DNA from: an uncultured Schlesneria sp.
GTDB taxonomy: Bacteria; Planctomycetota; Planctomycetia; Planctomycetales; Planctomycetaceae
Direction: 5' to 3'
NCBI GenBank assembly: GCA_903840265.1
Contig: CAIMFH010000168.1
Span: forward strand, 1-63,520
DNA: 63,520 bases
Under the pieces are notes generated by a model, which saw only the letters and a list, made by a program, of their open reading frames with translations, was not told the origin of the DNA and made no database searches. Shown piece by piece: positions 55,528-63,520 of the stretch. The position numbers and the translations under genes are program-made. How positions within the stretch are numbered: position 1 is the first letter of the stretch; every line of letters begins with the position of its first letter.

Positions 55528-55730
55528 GATGACGCTCTTGATGGGAGATTTTGAAATGAGAGCGTACAGCTTAGCGACTACGCCTCTCGGTAGCACAACG
55601 CAAACTGCTGTCGCTGGATCATTTTTGTCTGACTGATCGCGTTAATTGGCGAGACTTGCGTCGAGCGAACCGTGCGGGCAGACTTGGGGGCTGACAATGG
55701 ACGATTCAAGCACTGAGGTTACGCTCATTC

Positions 55731-56720
55731 ATGCATATTCGAGACGGAATTCTGGCACCCGAAGTCTGCCTGGTGGCGGGGGCAATCAGCCTGGGAGCGA
55801 TTACGTATTCGCTACGGCGGTTGCGGTTTGATCTGGAAGATCGCGCGGTCCCGTTGACGGGGATGATGGCAGCGATTGTCTTTGCAGGCCAAATGGTCAA
55901 TTTCCCGTTATTCGGCCTGCCTGTTTCGGGACATCTCCTCGGCGGAGTGCTGGCGGCCGTCATGCTGGGGCCATGGGCCGGTTGTCTGGCGATTTCGATG
56001 GTGTTGATCGTGCAAGCGGTTCTCTTTAGTGACGGCGGTTTGATGTCGCTGGGAGCGAACATTCTGAACATGGCGGTGGTCGGGGCGTGGGGTGGCTATG
56101 CCGTCTACGCCACGATTCGGCGGATGCTGGGCAATGGTGCTGCGGCCACGGTGTCGGCTGCGGTGATTGCCGCCTGGCTGTCGGTGTTGGGGGCAGCGGC
56201 CCTCTTCTGTGCCGAGTTCCTGTGTTCGTCTCGATCGGCGGGTGTCGATCCGCGCGGGGTGCTGTCGTTAATGGTGCTGTATCACTCGTTGATTGGGGTC
56301 GGAGAAGCTCTGATCACAGGGGCGGTGCTGTCATTCGTATTGGCTCGTCGAGCTGATCTTGTCCCGACTCCGAATGCCCCGGGGTCGGTCGGCACGATCG
56401 GTCGCTTTGCGGTGACCGGCTTGATGGCCGCTTTGGCTGTGGCGGCCATTGTGGCTCCGTTCAAGTCGGAATCGCCCGATGGACTGGATGCTGCGGCGCA
56501 GAACCTGAAGTTCGACAAACTGGAGGTTGAGCGGCCCCCCCTGGTGCTGGATGACTATGCGATCCCGGTTCCTGAGCCCGTCTGGTGGCCGGCGCTCCCT
56601 GTTTCGTTGGCCGGAATCGTGGGAACGCTGGTCGTGTTCATCGCGGCGGTCGTACTAGCGGGGATCACTCGACGGAACGTGGTGCCGATTCGAGTTGCGG
56701 ATGGTTCCCATGGGAACTAG
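55731..56720 (+). CDS. cbiM: Energy-coupling-factor S component CbiM fused to PDGLE (CbiN-like) domain
   Basis: A 329-residue membrane protein for Co2+ or Ni2+ uptake. It starts MHIRDGILAPEVCL, like the MHIPDG N-terminus of CbiM/NikM where the N-terminal Met-His binds metal. HLLGGVLAAVMLGPWAGCLA and GANILNMAVVGAWGGYAVY are further signatures. The C-terminal 100 residues carry SPDGLDAAAQ, the PDGLE motif of CbiN/NikN-type partners, and a final helix. Fusion of both parts in one chain occurs in other bacteria. cbiQ and cbiO follow. Cobalt or nickel cannot be told from sequence. Confidence 0.9.
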   Translation: MHIRDGILAPEVCLVAGAISLGAITYSLRRLRFDLEDRAVPLTGMMAAIVFAGQMVNFPLFGLPVSGHLLGGVLAAVMLGPWAGCLAISMVLIVQAVLFSDGGLMSLGANILNMAVVGAWGGYAVYATIRRMLGNGAAATVSAAVIAAWLSVLGAAALFCAEFLCSSRSAGVDPRGVLSLMVLYHSLIGVGEALITGAVLSFVLARRADLVPTPNAPGSVGTIGRFAVTGLMAALAVAAIVAPFKSESPDGLDAAAQNLKFDKLEVERPPLVLDDYAIPVPEPVWWPALPVSLAGIVGTLVVFIAAVVLAGITRRNVVPIRVADGSHGN

Positions 56721-57363
56721 TGGGATCGGTTCGGATGCGGGTTCGCAGTCAATTTGTCACGCCCTGCCTGCGGGAATGAAACTGCTGCTGACGCTGGGGA
56801 TCATTCTGGTGGCGGGATTGATTCCGCTTGAACACTGGCCGGCTCAGGGGTTGTTGCTCGCGCTGGTTTTTGTGGGACTCAGCGTGGCTGGCGTGACGAT
56901 GCGCTATCTTGTGCGACGGTTGGCGTTGTTCCTACCGCTGCTGCTGGTGTTCGGACTGTCGGTGCCGATGGCGCGTTCAAACGATGCGGCCTGGAGTTGG
57001 ACGCTGTCGCTCTGGTTGCGGTGTACCGTTTCATTTATGGCAGGATTGTGGCTGGTTCACGTGTTGCCGTTTCGTGATTTGTTGACGACGCTGCGGTACT
57101 GGCACTTCCCCCCCGCGCTGATTGCGATGCTGGGATTTATGTATCGCTACACGTTCATTCTGTGGGATGAACTTCGTCGACTTCGCAACGCGCGGGCCGC
57201 TCGGGATTTTGGTGGTGGGCCGTGGTGGCGCGTCTGGTCGATCAATTCTCAGGTGATTGGCCTGCTGTTGCTGCGCGCGATGGAACGGGCCGAGCGGACT
57301 CATCGGGCAATGCTGGCTCGCGGGTGGGATGGGTCGATTCGGTTTCTGGATGGGAAAGATTGA
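56701..57363 (+). CDS. cbiQ: Energy-coupling-factor T component CbiQ
   Basis: A transmembrane protein of about 220 residues that couples the ATPase to CbiM. LPAGMKLLLTLGIILVAG is the start of the helix region; the coupling motif shows in LWDELRRLRNARAARDFG and RTHRAMLARGWDG (Ala-Arg-Gly). It overlaps cbiM by 20 bases. The start is uncertain: ATG 56701, 56710 or TTG 56695; the residues before LPAG are not conserved. Confidence 0.88.
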   Translation: MVPMGTSGIGSDAGSQSICHALPAGMKLLLTLGIILVAGLIPLEHWPAQGLLLALVFVGLSVAGVTMRYLVRRLALFLPLLLVFGLSVPMARSNDAAWSWTLSLWLRCTVSFMAGLWLVHVLPFRDLLTTLRYWHFPPALIAMLGFMYRYTFILWDELRRLRNARAARDFGGGPWWRVWSINSQVIGLLLLRAMERAERTHRAMLARGWDGSIRFLDGKD

Positions 57364-57475
57364 TCGAGGAGCCCGGCTGAGGGTGAGGGCTGAGGTCGAG
57401 CGACGGAATGGAAGACGAAGACGCGCGGGGCGTTGCCCACGCGGTTAAACGATGCATTGAGAGATTTGACTTCGA

Positions 57476-58234
57476 ATGGCTCATTCTGATCAGCCCGCGA
57501 TGGAACTTCGCCGACTGTCGTTTCGCTATCCTAATGGCCGATTGGCGCTGGAAGAGATCACTTGCGCCGTCCCGCAGGGTGATCGCGTGGCGATCGTGGG
57601 GCCGAGTGGTGCGGGCAAGTCGACACTACTGATGCACTTGAACGGTCTGCTCCCCTCCCCTTCCCTATCGAAGGATGAAGAAGCACAAGTCGTGATTGAG
57701 GGGCAGGCGGTGACTCGGTCGCGACTGCAGCAGATTCGTCGACAAGTCGGATTTCTGTTTCAGGACCCCGACGATCAACTGTTCTGCCCGACTGTTCAAG
57801 AGGACGTTGCATTTGGGCCGTTGAACCTGGGATTGAATCGCGCGGAAGTGCTGGTTCGTGTAGAACGGGGATTGGCTGCTGTGGGGATGGCGGACTGTTT
57901 GACTCGCAATCCATCCGAGTTGAGCACAGGCGAACGCAAACGAGTCTGCTTGGCGGGGATCCTGGCTTGCGATCCTTCGATCCTGGTTCTGGACGAACCG
58001 ACCAGCAATCTGGACCCGCGTGCCCGCCGGCAGTTGTTACACATCCTGCGCGAATTCGCGGGGACACTGATTGTGGCGACGCACGACCTGGATTTTGTGA
58101 TCGATCTTTGCAGCCGAGTCCTCGTGCTGGAATCTGGCAAGGTTCAGGCTGATGGTCCGACGGAACGGGTGCTTTCGGATCCACTGATCATGGATCGGCA
58201 TGGGCTGGAAGTGCCGTGGCGACTGCGTAGGTAG
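57476..58234 (+). CDS. cbiO: Energy-coupling-factor ATPase CbiO
   Basis: A 252-residue ABC ATPase. Walker A GPSGAGKST, Q-loop FLFQDPDDQLFCPTVQEDVA (the DDQ-F-TV ECF-type stretch), signature LSTGERKRVCLAG (Thr in place of the usual Gly), Walker B ILVLDEPTSNLDP and switch THDLDFV. It powers the metal importer formed with CbiM and CbiQ. It lies 112 bases after cbiQ; the family A element follows its stop. Confidence 0.93.
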   Translation: MAHSDQPAMELRRLSFRYPNGRLALEEITCAVPQGDRVAIVGPSGAGKSTLLMHLNGLLPSPSLSKDEEAQVVIEGQAVTRSRLQQIRRQVGFLFQDPDDQLFCPTVQEDVAFGPLNLGLNRAEVLVRVERGLAAVGMADCLTRNPSELSTGERKRVCLAGILACDPSILVLDEPTSNLDPRARRQLLHILREFAGTLIVATHDLDFVIDLCSRVLVLESGKVQADGPTERVLSDPLIMDRHGLEVPWRLRR

Positions 58235-58298
58235 GTGGAGGCGGCAAGCGACACACTGACTGGCCGTGCGCAATTTTGCTCGTCTTGGATTTCAGGTT

Positions 58299-58460
58299 GG
58301 GTGCCACTGGTGGCAGCTCTGGGCCACCAGTGTCTTCGCGTCGCTGCAATCGCGTTGATCAGGTGACGAGCGTGTGCAACATTCAGCGTCACCACGCGTT
58401 GTTTACTCGTTGACTCACCGGCAAGACACTGGCGACTCAAAGCCGTCGCCAGTGGCACCC
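58299..58460. repeat. Inverted-repeat element, family A copy with perfect 12-bp ends
   Basis: A 162-bp element with perfect ends gggtgccactgg (58299-58310) and ccagtggcaccc (58449-58460). The inner part has extra pairs (ctgggccaccagtgtcttcg against caagacactggcgactc). It lies between the convergent cbiO and glpK stops and may act as terminator for both. Confidence 0.85.
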
Positions 58461-58499
58461 GAAATGATGTTTCTCACAAGGAGAATGGCCCACGCTCAC

Positions 58500-59990
58500 T
58501 TAGTCGGCCCAGGACTTTGATCTTTCGGCGGCTTGTTGCCACTTGGCGTACATTTGCTCTCGCTGCGTTGATTCCATTTGTGGGACGAACTCGCGATCGA
58601 GCACCCAGTTTTGGCGGAGGTCATTGAGGTCCGACCAATAGCCGACCGCTAAGCCAGCCAGATACGCTGCGCCGAGGGCCGTAGTTTCCTGAACGACTGG
58701 CCGATGCACTCGGGTGGGAAGGATATCGGCTTGAAACTGCAGGAGCAGGTTATTGGCCGTTGCGCCGCCGTCGACTTTTAACTCAGCCAAAGGGACATCG
58801 GCGTCCTGTTGCATGGCGTCGAGGACATCGCGAGTTTGATACGCCATCGCTTCGAGGGTGGCTCGTGCGAGATGGGCGCTGGTGGATCCTCGCGTCAGTC
58901 CAATGATGGTGCCTCGTGCGTGGGGATCCCAGTAAGGGGCACCCAGCCCGGCCAGTGCCGGAACAAAATAGACGCCACCATTGTCGGGCACCGAGGCGGC
59001 CATCGCTTCGATATCGCTGGCCTGTCGAATTAGTCCCAGCCCATCGCGCAGCCACTGCACTGCTGCCCCGGCGATGAAGATAGAGCCTTCCAAGGCGTAG
59101 ACGGTCTCGTCACCAATTCGCCAGGCGACTGTTGTCAGCAGCCCTGCAGTTGATGCGACTGGTTTGGTTCCGGTGTTCATCAGCAGGAAACAGCCTGTGC
59201 CATAGGTGTTCTTGGCTGCACCCGGGTCAAAGCAACACTGTCCGAAGGTGGCTGCCTGTTGATCGCCGGCGATACCTGCCAGGGGGATCTTCTCACCAAA
59301 GATTGAGGCATCGACATCGCCATACACTTCGCTGGAAGCCTTCACTTCAGGAAGCATCGCGCGAGGGACATCGAACAGCTTGAGCAGCTCATCGTCCCAC
59401 TGCCCGATGTGGATGTTGAATAACAGCGTGCGGCTGGCGTTGCTCGGATCGGTGATATGCAGTTTCCCGGCGGACAATCTCCAGACGAGAAACGAATCGA
59501 CTGTTCCGAACAAAATGTCTCCCCGGTTCGCGCGGTCGCGAAGTCCCGGGGTGCGATCGAGCAGGTACTTGATCTTGGTTCCCGAGAAATACGGGTCGAT
59601 CACCAGCCCGGTCTTGGAGCGTACGAGCTCTTCGATGCCATCCGACTTCAGTTGCTGGCAGATGTCGGCGGTGATTCGGCTTTGCCAGACGATGGCGTTG
59701 GCGACGGGTTTTCCCGTGTGTCGATCCCACAGCACGGTCGTTTCGCGTTGGTTGGTCACGCCGACGGCGGCGATGTCCGCTGCGGTGAGGCCGGCGTGCA
59801 TCAGCGCGTTCTTGGCGGTCTGCAACTGCGAGTTCCAGATGTCTTCGGGATCATGTTCCACATGCCCCGGCTGGGGGTAATGCTGAGGAAATTCCTGTTG
59901 AGCGGAGGCGACGACGCGCCCGTCGCGGCCAAACACGATCGCTCGACTGGACGTCGTTCCTTGATCCAGGGCCAAGACATAACGAGACAT
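58500..59990 (-). CDS. glpK: Glycerol kinase
   Basis: A 496-residue FGGY kinase that phosphorylates glycerol to glycerol 3-phosphate. The N-terminus [75 protein letters not shown] and [19 protein letters not shown] are textbook GlpK signatures; the family length is right. No glpF or glpD is adjacent, so uptake and oxidation must be elsewhere. It begins at ATG 59990, divergent from the mtfA-like gene. Confidence 0.96.
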   Translation of the reverse strand: MSRYVLALDQGTTSSRAIVFGRDGRVVASAQQEFPQHYPQPGHVEHDPEDIWNSQLQTAKNALMHAGLTAADIAAVGVTNQRETTVLWDRHTGKPVANAIVWQSRITADICQQLKSDGIEELVRSKTGLVIDPYFSGTKIKYLLDRTPGLRDRANRGDILFGTVDSFLVWRLSAGKLHITDPSNASRTLLFNIHIGQWDDELLKLFDVPRAMLPEVKASSEVYGDVDASIFGEKIPLAGIAGDQQAATFGQCCFDPGAAKNTYGTGCFLLMNTGTKPVASTAGLLTTVAWRIGDETVYALEGSIFIAGAAVQWLRDGLGLIRQASDIEAMAASVPDNGGVYFVPALAGLGAPYWDPHARGTIIGLTRGSTSAHLARATLEAMAYQTRDVLDAMQQDADVPLAELKVDGGATANNLLLQFQADILPTRVHRPVVQETTALGAAYLAGLAVGYWSDLNDLRQNWVLDREFVPQMESTQREQMYAKWQQAAERSKSWAD

Positions 59991-60262
59991 CGATGTACTT
60001 TCCTCAGTGTGTTTTTCCGCTCGCGGTCAAGAACGAACTGTTCGCATGTATTAAACCCGCGATCGACCGTCTCACTTTCCACCGGGAAAGGGAGAGGAGT
60101 CAATCCGCAGGATTTGTGCGGGTTTGGGATTTTCTCCGACGAGGTGTCCCACGATACTACCTCGAATGATTCACCTTCAGTAGCCAAAGTTGATGGCAAC
60201 ATTGAGGAAAAGACGATGTGAATCACCATGTGATTCCGGATAGCGAATAGGATCAACGAGAG

Positions 60263-61048
60263 ATGCTTTTTAATTGGCTGAAAGATCGACGGCGGAGCAA
60301 GCTGGCGGCAGAGACGTTTCCGGCCGCGTGGTTGCAGATCGTGCATCACAATTGCCGTCATTTCGCGACGCTGGACTCGGCAGAGCAATCGCGATTGCTG
60401 CGAGACATTCGCTGGTTTCTCGACGAAAAGTCGATCGAGACGGCGATCGGATTGAAGCTGACTGACGAGATGCGAGTGACCGTGGCGGCGCATGCGTCAT
60501 TGCTGGGTCTGGGATTTGATGGGCCGCCGTTCGATCGGTTGAGGTCCGTCATTATTCGCGCCGACAGCTATCTGGGGACGCAAATACAGCGGGGTTCGTC
60601 GGGGCTGGAACTGCATTCGGAGACCGCGCGGATCGGCGAGACGACTCGCAATGGGCCGGTGCTGTTGTCATGGCGCGATGTGGAACAGCAGTGCCGCGAT
60701 GCTCCCTATGGTCGCAATGTGATCTTGCATGAGTTTGCTCATCTGCTGGACATGGTCGATGGCGATGTCGACGGAGTTCCGCCGTTGCAGAACGAAGAGC
60801 AATACAAGACGTGGAAAGATGTGACGCGGATTGAGTACCACCGGCTGGTGAACGAAGCTCAGTTTGGCATTCCGTCGCTACTGGATTGGTACGGAGCGAC
60901 GAACGAAGCGGAATTCTTCGCCGTGGCGACGGAATCGTTCTTCGAGCAGCCGACCGAGATGCGAAAGCGGCACCCGCGGCTGTACGATGTGTTGCGAATC
61001 TTCTACAAACAAGATCCCGCCAACCGGTGGATGCGAAACGTCGCGTGA
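60263..61048 (+). CDS. mtfA: MtfA-like zinc peptidase
   Basis: A 261-residue cytoplasmic metallopeptidase of the MtfA (DgsA anti-repressor) family. NVILHEFAHLLDMVDGDVDG contains the HExxH zinc motif plus the family-specific MVDG, and YGATNEAEFFAVATESFFEQ supplies the third ligand. In E. coli MtfA binds the glucose regulator Mlc; here no Mlc is visible, so the role is unknown. ATG 60263. moaD follows 44 bases later. Confidence 0.9.
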   Translation: MLFNWLKDRRRSKLAAETFPAAWLQIVHHNCRHFATLDSAEQSRLLRDIRWFLDEKSIETAIGLKLTDEMRVTVAAHASLLGLGFDGPPFDRLRSVIIRADSYLGTQIQRGSSGLELHSETARIGETTRNGPVLLSWRDVEQQCRDAPYGRNVILHEFAHLLDMVDGDVDGVPPLQNEEQYKTWKDVTRIEYHRLVNEAQFGIPSLLDWYGATNEAEFFAVATESFFEQPTEMRKRHPRLYDVLRIFYKQDPANRWMRNVA

Positions 61049-61092
61049 AGGCGTGTTCGTCGGTCTGATTCGGTGCTCGATTTTGGTGTTGT

Positions 61093-61335
61093 ATGCTGAC
61101 GGTCAAGCTATTTGCGAAAGCTCGTGATCTGGTGGGGAGTCCGCTCATTCAGATTCCCTGGTCCGATGGGGAGACCGTCGGCCGCTTGAAGCAGGTTCTT
61201 AGTGAGCGGCATCCTTCACTGATGCCGCTCGTTCCAAGGTTGTTGGTCGCCGTGAACAACGACTATGCGTCGGACACTTTCAAAGTTAGCACTTCGGACG
61301 AGGTCGCCTGTTTTCCGCCGGTCAGTGGTGGCTGA
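61093..61335 (+). CDS. moaD: Molybdopterin synthase sulfur carrier subunit MoaD
   Basis: An 80-residue ubiquitin-fold protein starting MLTVKLFAKARDLVGSPLIQ and ending in the functional VSGG, whose terminal glycine is thiocarboxylated and gives sulfur to precursor Z. FPPVSGG is the typical ending. Its partner moaE starts 58 bases downstream. Confidence 0.94.
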   Translation: MLTVKLFAKARDLVGSPLIQIPWSDGETVGRLKQVLSERHPSLMPLVPRLLVAVNNDYASDTFKVSTSDEVACFPPVSGG

Positions 61336-61393
61336 AGTGTCGAATTGCTGATTCGCGTGATTCATTTGAACTAAGGCTTCGTCTGAAACTGCC

Positions 61394-61825
61394 ATGATCC
61401 TGCTGACCCATGACGCGATCGACTATCACACTTTGACGGAATCTGTCCGCTCACCGAATTCCGGTGCCGTGGTCCTCTTTCTGGGGACCGTTCGCGAGAT
61501 GACTGGCGGGCGGCGGACCGTGGCGTTGGACTACGAGGGCTATCCGGAAATGGCCGAGGCCAAGCTGGCGGAGCTTGAGACGGCCGCCAGAGAGCGGTGG
61601 CCGATCGACCGTGTTGGCATCGTTCACCGCCTGGGACACTTGGAGTTGGGTGAGATCAGCGTTGCGGTCGCCGTCAGTTGCCCGCATCGGCAGCAGGCGT
61701 TTGAAGCCGGAAAGTTTCTGATCGATGAGCTGAAAATCTCGGTTCCGATCTGGAAAAAAGAGAATTGGGACGACGGATCGACCGAATGGGTTCATCCGGG
61801 TGGTGAATTGCCGCCGCCGGTATGA
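61394..61825 (+). CDS. moaE: Molybdopterin synthase catalytic subunit MoaE
   Basis: A 143-residue protein that inserts two sulfurs into cyclic pyranopterin to make molybdopterin. GAVVLFLGTVREMTGGRRTV, LDYEGYPEMAEAKLAELETA, RLGHLELGEISVAVAVSCPH, and PIWKKENWDDGSTEWVHPGG are the family motifs, including the catalytic lysines KK. It is part of the moaD-moaE-moaA cluster; no moaC is in the window. Confidence 0.96.
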   Translation: MILLTHDAIDYHTLTESVRSPNSGAVVLFLGTVREMTGGRRTVALDYEGYPEMAEAKLAELETAARERWPIDRVGIVHRLGHLELGEISVAVAVSCPHRQQAFEAGKFLIDELKISVPIWKKENWDDGSTEWVHPGGELPPPV

Positions 61826-61921
61826 CGCAAAGCAGGCTGGTTCCGCATAGAATGCGATCAGTTGGGCGACAAATCCCGCCTTATTCTCCACTAGTTCAAT
61901 TGGCCGTGAATTCGCTGCCAC

Positions 61922-62935
61922 ATGATGAGTAAGATGTCTGAACTGCTGCCGCTTATCGATTCCTTTGGCCGGTTGCATAACAACCTGCGCATCAGCGTGA
62001 CGGACCGCTGCAACATTCGCTGCTTCTATTGCATGCCGGCCGAAAATGTTGAGTTCATGGACAAGCAGGAGTTGCTGACATTTGAAGAGATCGAACGCTT
62101 CGTTCGCGCTGTCGTTCCACTCGGGATCAACAAGCTGCGACTGACGGGGGGAGAGCCGCTGGTTCGTCGCGATCTGGACAAACTTGTTTCGCGGCTGGCT
62201 GCGATTCCGGGGATTGAAGATATCGGTCTGACGACGAACGGTATCCTGCTCGCCGAACAAGCCGAAGCTCTTTATGCCGCAGGGTTGCGCCGCATCAATG
62301 TCAGTCTGGACGCGTTGACGCCAGGGAAGTTCAAGCAGTTCACTCGACGAGACGGATTCGAAAAGGTGATCGAAGGGATCAAGGCGGCTCAGCGAGTCGG
62401 CTTTGACCCGGTGAAAGTGAACGCGGTTTCTGTGCGTGGCTTGACAGAGGAAGAAATCGTTCCATTCGGTGAGTTTGCGCGAACTACCGGCGTGGAGGTT
62501 CGGTTCATCGAGTACATGCCGTTGGACGCCGACAACGCCTGGGAGCGCGACAAGGTTCTGTTCGCTCACGAAATCATCGAACGACTCTCGGTCGAAATCA
62601 TGCCGTTGATTCCCGAGGGAGGTCAGCAGCCCCATGCGCCGGCGACTGATTTCGTTTTTGAAGACGGAATTGGGCGAATCGGATTCATTGCATCTATCAG
62701 CCAGCCATTTTGCATGAGCTGCAATAGAATCCGCATCACGGCCGACGGCAAGCTGCGCAATTGCCTGTTCAGTCTAGAAGAGACCGATCTTCGCTCGCTA
62801 CTACGAGGGACCGGAAGCGACGCTGAGATTGCTGCCGCGGTCCGTGCCAGTGTTGCGGCGAAGAAAGAGGGCCACGAAATCAACACGGCTCGTTTTATTC
62901 AGCCCGAACGACCCATGTACTCCATCGGTGGATAG
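61922..62935 (+). CDS. moaA: GTP 3',8-cyclase MoaA (radical SAM)
   Basis: A 337-residue radical-SAM enzyme that starts molybdenum cofactor synthesis from GTP. The SAM [4Fe-4S] site is C30-x3-C34-x2-C37 in DRCNIRCFYCMPAEN; the second cluster uses FCMSCNRIRITADGKLRNCL near the C-terminus. LRLTGGEPLVRRDLDKLV and RFIEYMPLDADNAW are further signatures. The terminal GG (PMYSIGG) is the essential C-terminal double glycine. Two tiny membrane genes follow within 16 bases. Confidence 0.96.
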   Translation: MMSKMSELLPLIDSFGRLHNNLRISVTDRCNIRCFYCMPAENVEFMDKQELLTFEEIERFVRAVVPLGINKLRLTGGEPLVRRDLDKLVSRLAAIPGIEDIGLTTNGILLAEQAEALYAAGLRRINVSLDALTPGKFKQFTRRDGFEKVIEGIKAAQRVGFDPVKVNAVSVRGLTEEEIVPFGEFARTTGVEVRFIEYMPLDADNAWERDKVLFAHEIIERLSVEIMPLIPEGGQQPHAPATDFVFEDGIGRIGFIASISQPFCMSCNRIRITADGKLRNCLFSLEETDLRSLLRGTGSDAEIAAAVRASVAAKKEGHEINTARFIQPERPMYSIGG

Positions 62936-62947
62936 GAACCAGTCGCG

Positions 62948-63121
62948 ATGAACTCTCAGAGCTTTTTCGTTGGATGGGGAACACTGACTCTGATCAACGC
63001 GGGGTTGGCTCAGGGAAAGAACCGCAGTGGACTGAACTGGTTTTTGATCTCGCTGCTGCTGGGGCCCATCGCGACATTTGCGTTGGTAGCGCTTTGTCCA
63101 AAATTGCCGTCGAAGATCTAA
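62948..63121 (+). CDS. 57-residue small membrane protein downstream of moaA
   Basis: Translating from the ATG at 62948 gives MNSQSFFVGWGTLTLINAGL then AQGKNRSGLNWFLISLLLGP and IATFALVALCPKLPSKI, with a TAA at 63119-63121. Two hydrophobic stretches flank a short basic loop, a hairpin-like layout. agga lies ten bases before the ATG and the gap to the moaA stop is 12 bases, so co-transcription is likely. Family unknown. Confidence 0.6.
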   Translation: MNSQSFFVGWGTLTLINAGLAQGKNRSGLNWFLISLLLGPIATFALVALCPKLPSKI

Positions 63122-63125
63122 TGCC

Positions 63126-63275
63126 ATGTTGCTGTGGATTTATGGTCGCAAGGAAGATCAACGACGATCGCTCTTTTCGATAGGCGCTGATCCGTTCTCT
63201 GTCATCATCGCTATCGCGATCCTTGCCAGCGTTGCCTCGCCGGTCGTTCAATGGCTGCGGGGCCTGGTGCGTTGA
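63126..63275 (+). CDS. 49-residue small membrane protein (possible)
   Basis: ATG at 63126 codes MLLWIYGRKEDQRRSLFSIG, ADPFSVIIAIAILASVASPV, VQWLRGLVR, ending TGA at 63273-63275. One hydrophobic helix between basic ends fits a small inner-membrane protein. It starts four bases after the preceding mini-gene. No clear ribosome site; may be a real gene or chance. Confidence 0.4.
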   Translation: MLLWIYGRKEDQRRSLFSIGADPFSVIIAIAILASVASPVVQWLRGLVR

Positions 63276-63422
63276 GCGCGTACGATGCGAACAGATCTTC
63301 GCATGCTGTTACGATTAGCTTAAGTCGTCATCGACAGTCCTCCTACCCGATTGCCCTTGTCGCGGTGATGGACTAAAAGCGGTTCATCGGACTATTTGGG
63401 GGGGTAGTAATTTCGAGTTTGA

Positions 63423-63520
63423 TTAACCGATGATGGTGAATTTGGTGTGATGCATGGTGAGGATTCGTTGCTTGAGATGTTCGTAGTTTCGGTACCCGTA
63501 GGCTCGTCGTTGAAGTGCTC
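63423..63520 (-). mobile_element. C-terminal end of a transposase running off the right edge
   Basis: On the minus strand a frame open from the right edge ends at the TAA at 63423-63425. It codes ALQRRAYGYRNYEHLKQRIL then TMHHTKFTIIG. The R-A-Y-G-Y-R-N run matches the C-terminus of DDE transposases of the ISL3 type, where such proteins end shortly after. The bases 63276-63422 likely hold the end of the insertion sequence (a gggggggtagtaa stretch near 63400). The rest lies outside the window. Confidence 0.6.

Noticed and set aside
55528-55730. Possible cobalamin riboswitch before cbiM
   Set aside because: No B12-box or conserved core motif is visible in the short leader; only a covariance search could settle it.

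Overview
The window is a gene-dense chromosomal segment of a planctomycete (Planctomycetota). The evidence is in the protein families: a prepilin-like DUF1559 protein paired with a small lipoprotein, a giant PVC-type beta-propeller/HEAT/cytochrome c protein, a DUF1549-DUF1553 cytochrome protein followed by a DUF1501 Tat protein, an ASPIC/UnbV (CRTAC1-like) lipoprotein with a TPR partner, and an archaeal-type ProS. Moderate G+C, many GTG/TTG starts and family-specific intergenic palindromes fit too; the Schlesneria/Planctomycetaceae side is a guess only.

Layout. 1-4.4 kb: end of a leucine-rich-repeat protein, a VOC protein, a mini zinc-ribbon protein plus a ferritin-like DUF455 protein, and a winged-helix AAA+ ATPase. 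4.5-10.7 kb: UbiB-type kinase, dTDP-glucose dehydratase, CRTAC1-like lipoprotein and TPR protein. 10.8-20.1 kb, all minus strand: lipoprotein/DUF1559 pair with a clear terminator, the PVC cytochrome protein, RluA pseudouridine synthase overlapping surE, a SWIM-ligase-WGR fusion and a DoxX protein. 20.2-30 kb: a 222-bp nested palindrome, ruvC-ruvA, TPR lipoprotein, PPP-type phosphatase, GYF_2 protein, an orphan secretin core, a protein with a duplicated exported domain, then an OmpR-type regulator and its kinase. 30-40 kb: proS, a dipeptidase, a sodium:solute symporter with a tiny membrane partner, and a KaiC-like ATPase overlapping a hybrid histidine kinase. 40-52 kb: thrS, a GT39 transferase, smpB, a TlpA-like thioredoxin, the DUF1549/1553 plus DUF1501 pair, and a triple FKBP. 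52-63.5 kb: an esterase, a UPF1-like helicase, a CbiMQO Co/Ni importer, glpK, an MtfA-like peptidase, moaD-moaE-moaA, two tiny membrane proteins missed by length cut-offs, and the end of a transposase running off the right edge.

Working together: moaD/E/A serve molybdopterin synthesis; CbiM-PDGLE/CbiQ/CbiO form one ECF metal importer; ruvC/ruvA act on Holliday junctions; the kaiC-kinase pair (stop/start overlap) and the OmpR regulator/kinase pair are two signalling modules. Between genes there are several dispersed inverted-repeat families (arms gggtgccacgg, ccacggat-aacacgg, tgtagccaa-cgccaag), which are the most unexplained component. I see no CRISPR array, rRNA, tRNA, prophage or classical defence island.
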